Below are positions 62,613 to 64,000 of a stretch of DNA of 64,000 bases, in pieces. Each line of letters begins with the position of its first letter. The first letter of the stretch is position 1. This stretch comes from Antiquaquibacter metalliresistens (GTDB lineage Bacteria; Actinomycetota; Actinomycetes; Actinomycetales; Microbacteriaceae), in NCBI RefSeq assembly GCF_029211225.1, contig NZ_JARGEM010000004.1:205945-269944 (forward strand), given 5' to 3'. The notes under the pieces are model-generated. The model was given only the letters and a program-made list of their open reading frames with translations, was not told the origin of the DNA and did not search any database. Made by a program: the position numbers and the translations under genes.

Positions 62613-62641
62613 TGTTGATGTGCTCAACAGGGATGAATCTA
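62613..62641 (-). promoter_or_regulatory. Operator-like palindrome and -10 of the amidohydrolase operon
   Basis: TGTTGA (62613-62618) and TCAACA (62624-62629) form a perfect 6-bp palindrome with a 5-bp centre. On the minus strand it lies just downstream of a TAGATT -10-like hexamer (62641-62636), where a bound repressor would block transcription. The site also lies 102 bp before the divergent XRE-cupin gene, a likely candidate for the binding protein. Confidence 0.55.
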
Positions 62642-62650
62642 GGCAGCGCT

Positions 62651-62679
62651 CGTTTCCGGCGCGTAACGCGATCGTTTCC
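62651..62679. promoter_or_regulatory. Second candidate operator, CGTTTC-N6-GTAACGCG
   Basis: CGTTTC (62651-62656), six bases, GTAACGCG (62663-62670), then CGTTTCC (62673-62679). CGTTTCC is repeated 22 bp apart, about two helical turns. The composite matches the site between allB and the MTHFR-like gene at 51310-51329 with identical spacing. Confidence 0.45.
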
Positions 62680-62730
62680 ACGTGTTAATTACGAGGCGAG
62701 GGGTCACTCGGCTGTGATAGATGTTCACGG

Positions 62731-63300
62731 GTGACTGGCATCGACTCCGCGATCGACCGGCAGGCCGAACGCATCGGCCATCGCATCCGGGCGCTGCGTC
62801 GCGCGCGCGGGTTCACGCTCGTGCGGCTCGCGGAACTCGCGGCGCTCTCGCATCCGTTCCTGAGCCAGCTCGAGCGTGGCCGCGCCCGGCCGAGCATGGC
62901 CTCCCTGGAGCGGATCGCCAGGGCGCTCGGCAGCAGTCAGTTGGAGCTGATGTCCGCCGTCGATGAGGCGACGACCGGTCTCGTGCGCGTCGACGAGGGC
63001 ACCCGCGGTCACTACGCCGAGGGCCAAGCGCGGCTGCTCGTGCACGGCACCCGGAGCTTCAGCCCGATGGAGTTCACTGGATCGAACACGGAGTTCGGCA
63101 CCGCGTTCAGCCACGACGAGGACGAGTTCCTGCACGTCGTCACTGGGGTGATCGAGGTCGATCTCGGCACCGGCAGCACCACGGTTTTGCGAGCCGGCGA
63201 CTCGCTCTACTACGGTGGCGGCACACCCCACCGTTGGCGTGCCGTCGAGCCCGGCGGTTACCGGCTCTTCATCGTCAAGGAGAAACCGGAGCAGTTGTGA
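62731..63300 (+). CDS. XRE-cupin transcriptional regulator
   Basis: A 189-residue regulator. The lambda-repressor-type helix-turn-helix lies at residues 16-70 (IRALRRARGFTLVRLAELAALSHPFLSQLERGRARPSMASLERIARAL). A cupin domain from about residue 115 (EDEFLHVVTGVIEVDLG, LRAGDSLYYGGGTPHRWRA) binds the effector. This architecture resembles PuuR-like and other regulators of amine or ring catabolism. The GTG at 62731 is 7 nt after TAGATG. It is divergent from the amidohydrolase operon and overlaps the oxygenase-reductase gene by GTGA. Confidence 0.85.
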   Translation: MTGIDSAIDRQAERIGHRIRALRRARGFTLVRLAELAALSHPFLSQLERGRARPSMASLERIARALGSSQLELMSAVDEATTGLVRVDEGTRGHYAEGQARLLVHGTRSFSPMEFTGSNTEFGTAFSHDEDEFLHVVTGVIEVDLGTGSTTVLRAGDSLYYGGGTPHRWRAVEPGGYRLFIVKEKPEQL

Positions 63301-64000
63301 ACGCCCTCGACGACACCGCGTACGACATGGTGGTGCACCGCCGGGATGACTCGACCGAGGGCGTCGCCGTGCTCGAACTGGTCCCCGCCACCGACCGCCC
63401 CCTGCCGCGCTGGCAGCCCGGCGCGCACATCGATGTGCTGCTACCGAACGGGGACGCCCGCCAGTACTCGCTGTGCGGCGAGCCGGGCGCCCAGGCGTAC
63501 CGCATCGGGGTGCTGCGTGAGCCCGACGGGCGCGGCGGCTCGGCGTGGATCCACGACACGCTGCACCCAGGGGCATCCGTGCGCGTCGCGGGGCCACGCA
63601 ACCACTTCGAGTTCGTGCCCGAGCGCGGCACCCGCTACCGATTCCTGGCCGCGGGCATCGGCATCACCCCGATCGTGGCGATGCTGCGCTCGGCGGCGGA
63701 GTCCGGTGTCGACTACGCGCTCGAGTACTCGGGGCGCTCGCGCGCGCACATGGCGCTGCTCGACGAGGTGCTCGCCGAGCACGGTTCGCGAGTGAGCGTG
63801 CACGCCGCCGACGAGGGGCGGCGGCTCGACATCCCCGCGCTCTTCGCGGACCTGCCGCCGTTCACCACGACCTACTGCTGCGGGCCGGCCCGCTTCATCG
63901 AGGCGGTCGAGCAGGCCGCGCGCGGGCGCCAACTCAAGGTCGAGCGCTTCGAGGCGAAGGAGCTCGGCGAGCCCGTGCTGAAGGTGCCGTTCGAGGTCGA
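63297..64000 (+). CDS. Phthalate-dioxygenase-reductase-type oxidoreductase (3'-truncated)
   Basis: The gene runs off the right edge; 234 residues are visible. An FMN-binding barrel (RQYSLCGEPGAQAYRIGVLREPDGRGGS) and a nucleotide-binding domain (FLAAGIGITPIVAMLRSA, YCCGPARFIEAVEQAA) match the PDR/VanB family. A C-terminal plant-type 2Fe-2S domain is expected beyond position 64000. It passes electrons from NAD(P)H to a Rieske oxygenase, which should be encoded nearby. It starts by GTGA overlap with the XRE-cupin gene. Confidence 0.88.
   Translation, partial: MNALDDTAYDMVVHRRDDSTEGVAVLELVPATDRPLPRWQPGAHIDVLLPNGDARQYSLCGEPGAQAYRIGVLREPDGRGGSAWIHDTLHPGASVRVAGPRNHFEFVPERGTRYRFLAAGIGITPIVAMLRSAAESGVDYALEYSGRSRAHMALLDEVLAEHGSRVSVHAADEGRRLDIPALFADLPPFTTTYCCGPARFIEAVEQAARGRQLKVERFEAKELGEPVLKVPFEV

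Overview
The window is a continuous piece of a high-GC actinobacterial chromosome, most likely from the Microbacteriaceae. I infer this from near-total G/C third codon positions, frequent GTG and TTG starts, an actinobacterial MrpA with a fused MnhB-type domain, a MoaC-MoaB fusion, a sortase-E-like LAxTG protein, and many genes that appear to be leaderless (a TANNNT-like -10 hexamer 5-8 nt before the start codon). I see no tRNA, rRNA, CRISPR array, transposase or phage gene. About 66 protein genes are packed tightly, many with 4-bp ATGA/GTGA overlaps.

Layout: 1-4612 is a gamma-glutamylation amine/aminoalcohol catabolic operon (glutamine-synthetase-like ligase, PuuD-like hydrolase, aldehyde dehydrogenase, SDR, GntR regulator). 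4605-6355 holds small membrane proteins and an ArsB/NhaD-like carrier. 6390-11628 is a TetR-controlled export module: an MMPL transporter fused to a degenerate ABC ATPase-like domain, followed by a YhgE/Pip protein. 11635-16317 holds a small unknown gene, corA, a TIM-barrel protein and trehalose synthesis (otsA-otsB). 16334-22429 is a complete Mrp Na+/H+ antiporter operon (A/B fusion, C, D, E, F, G). 22511-27682 is branched-chain amino-acid synthesis (ilvD, ilvB-ilvN, ilvC), ended by a very strong hairpin.

From 27852 to 40945 lies a molybdenum region: a sulfite-oxidase-like enzyme with its flavin reductase and a zinc-ribbon protein, the cofactor genes moaA, moaD, moaE, moaCB, moeA and moeB, an HTH-Mop protein, and the transporter modABC. 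A TetR regulator, a wall-anchored beta-propeller and an EamA exporter are interspersed. 40946-41562 is a gene-free, repeat-rich spacer.

From 41563 to 52400 is a purine-ring catabolic region: guanine-deaminase-like enzyme, urate oxidase, HIU hydrolase, OHCU decarboxylase, allantoinase, allantoate amidohydrolase, ureidoglycine aminotransferase and a MocA-like cytidylyltransferase. An AtzH/HpxZ-amidase fusion and a formamidase-family protein lie beside it and could finish an oxalurate-oxamate branch. A MetV-MetF-like fusion is divergent from allantoinase. A methyltransferase and an ABC-F protein follow.

From 54943 to the right edge is a catabolic and uptake cluster of unknown substrate: PdxH-like flavoprotein, creatininase-family hydrolase, FAD-linked oxidase, SDR, NMT1-type ABC transporter, cytosine-deaminase-like amidohydrolase, XRE-cupin regulator and a truncated PDR-type oxygenase reductase.

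The most unusual non-coding content is a set of short intergenic palindromic repeat families. One copy at 52406-52551 is flanked by a 14-bp direct repeat and interrupts what looks like a former ATGA gene junction, as if it had inserted there.
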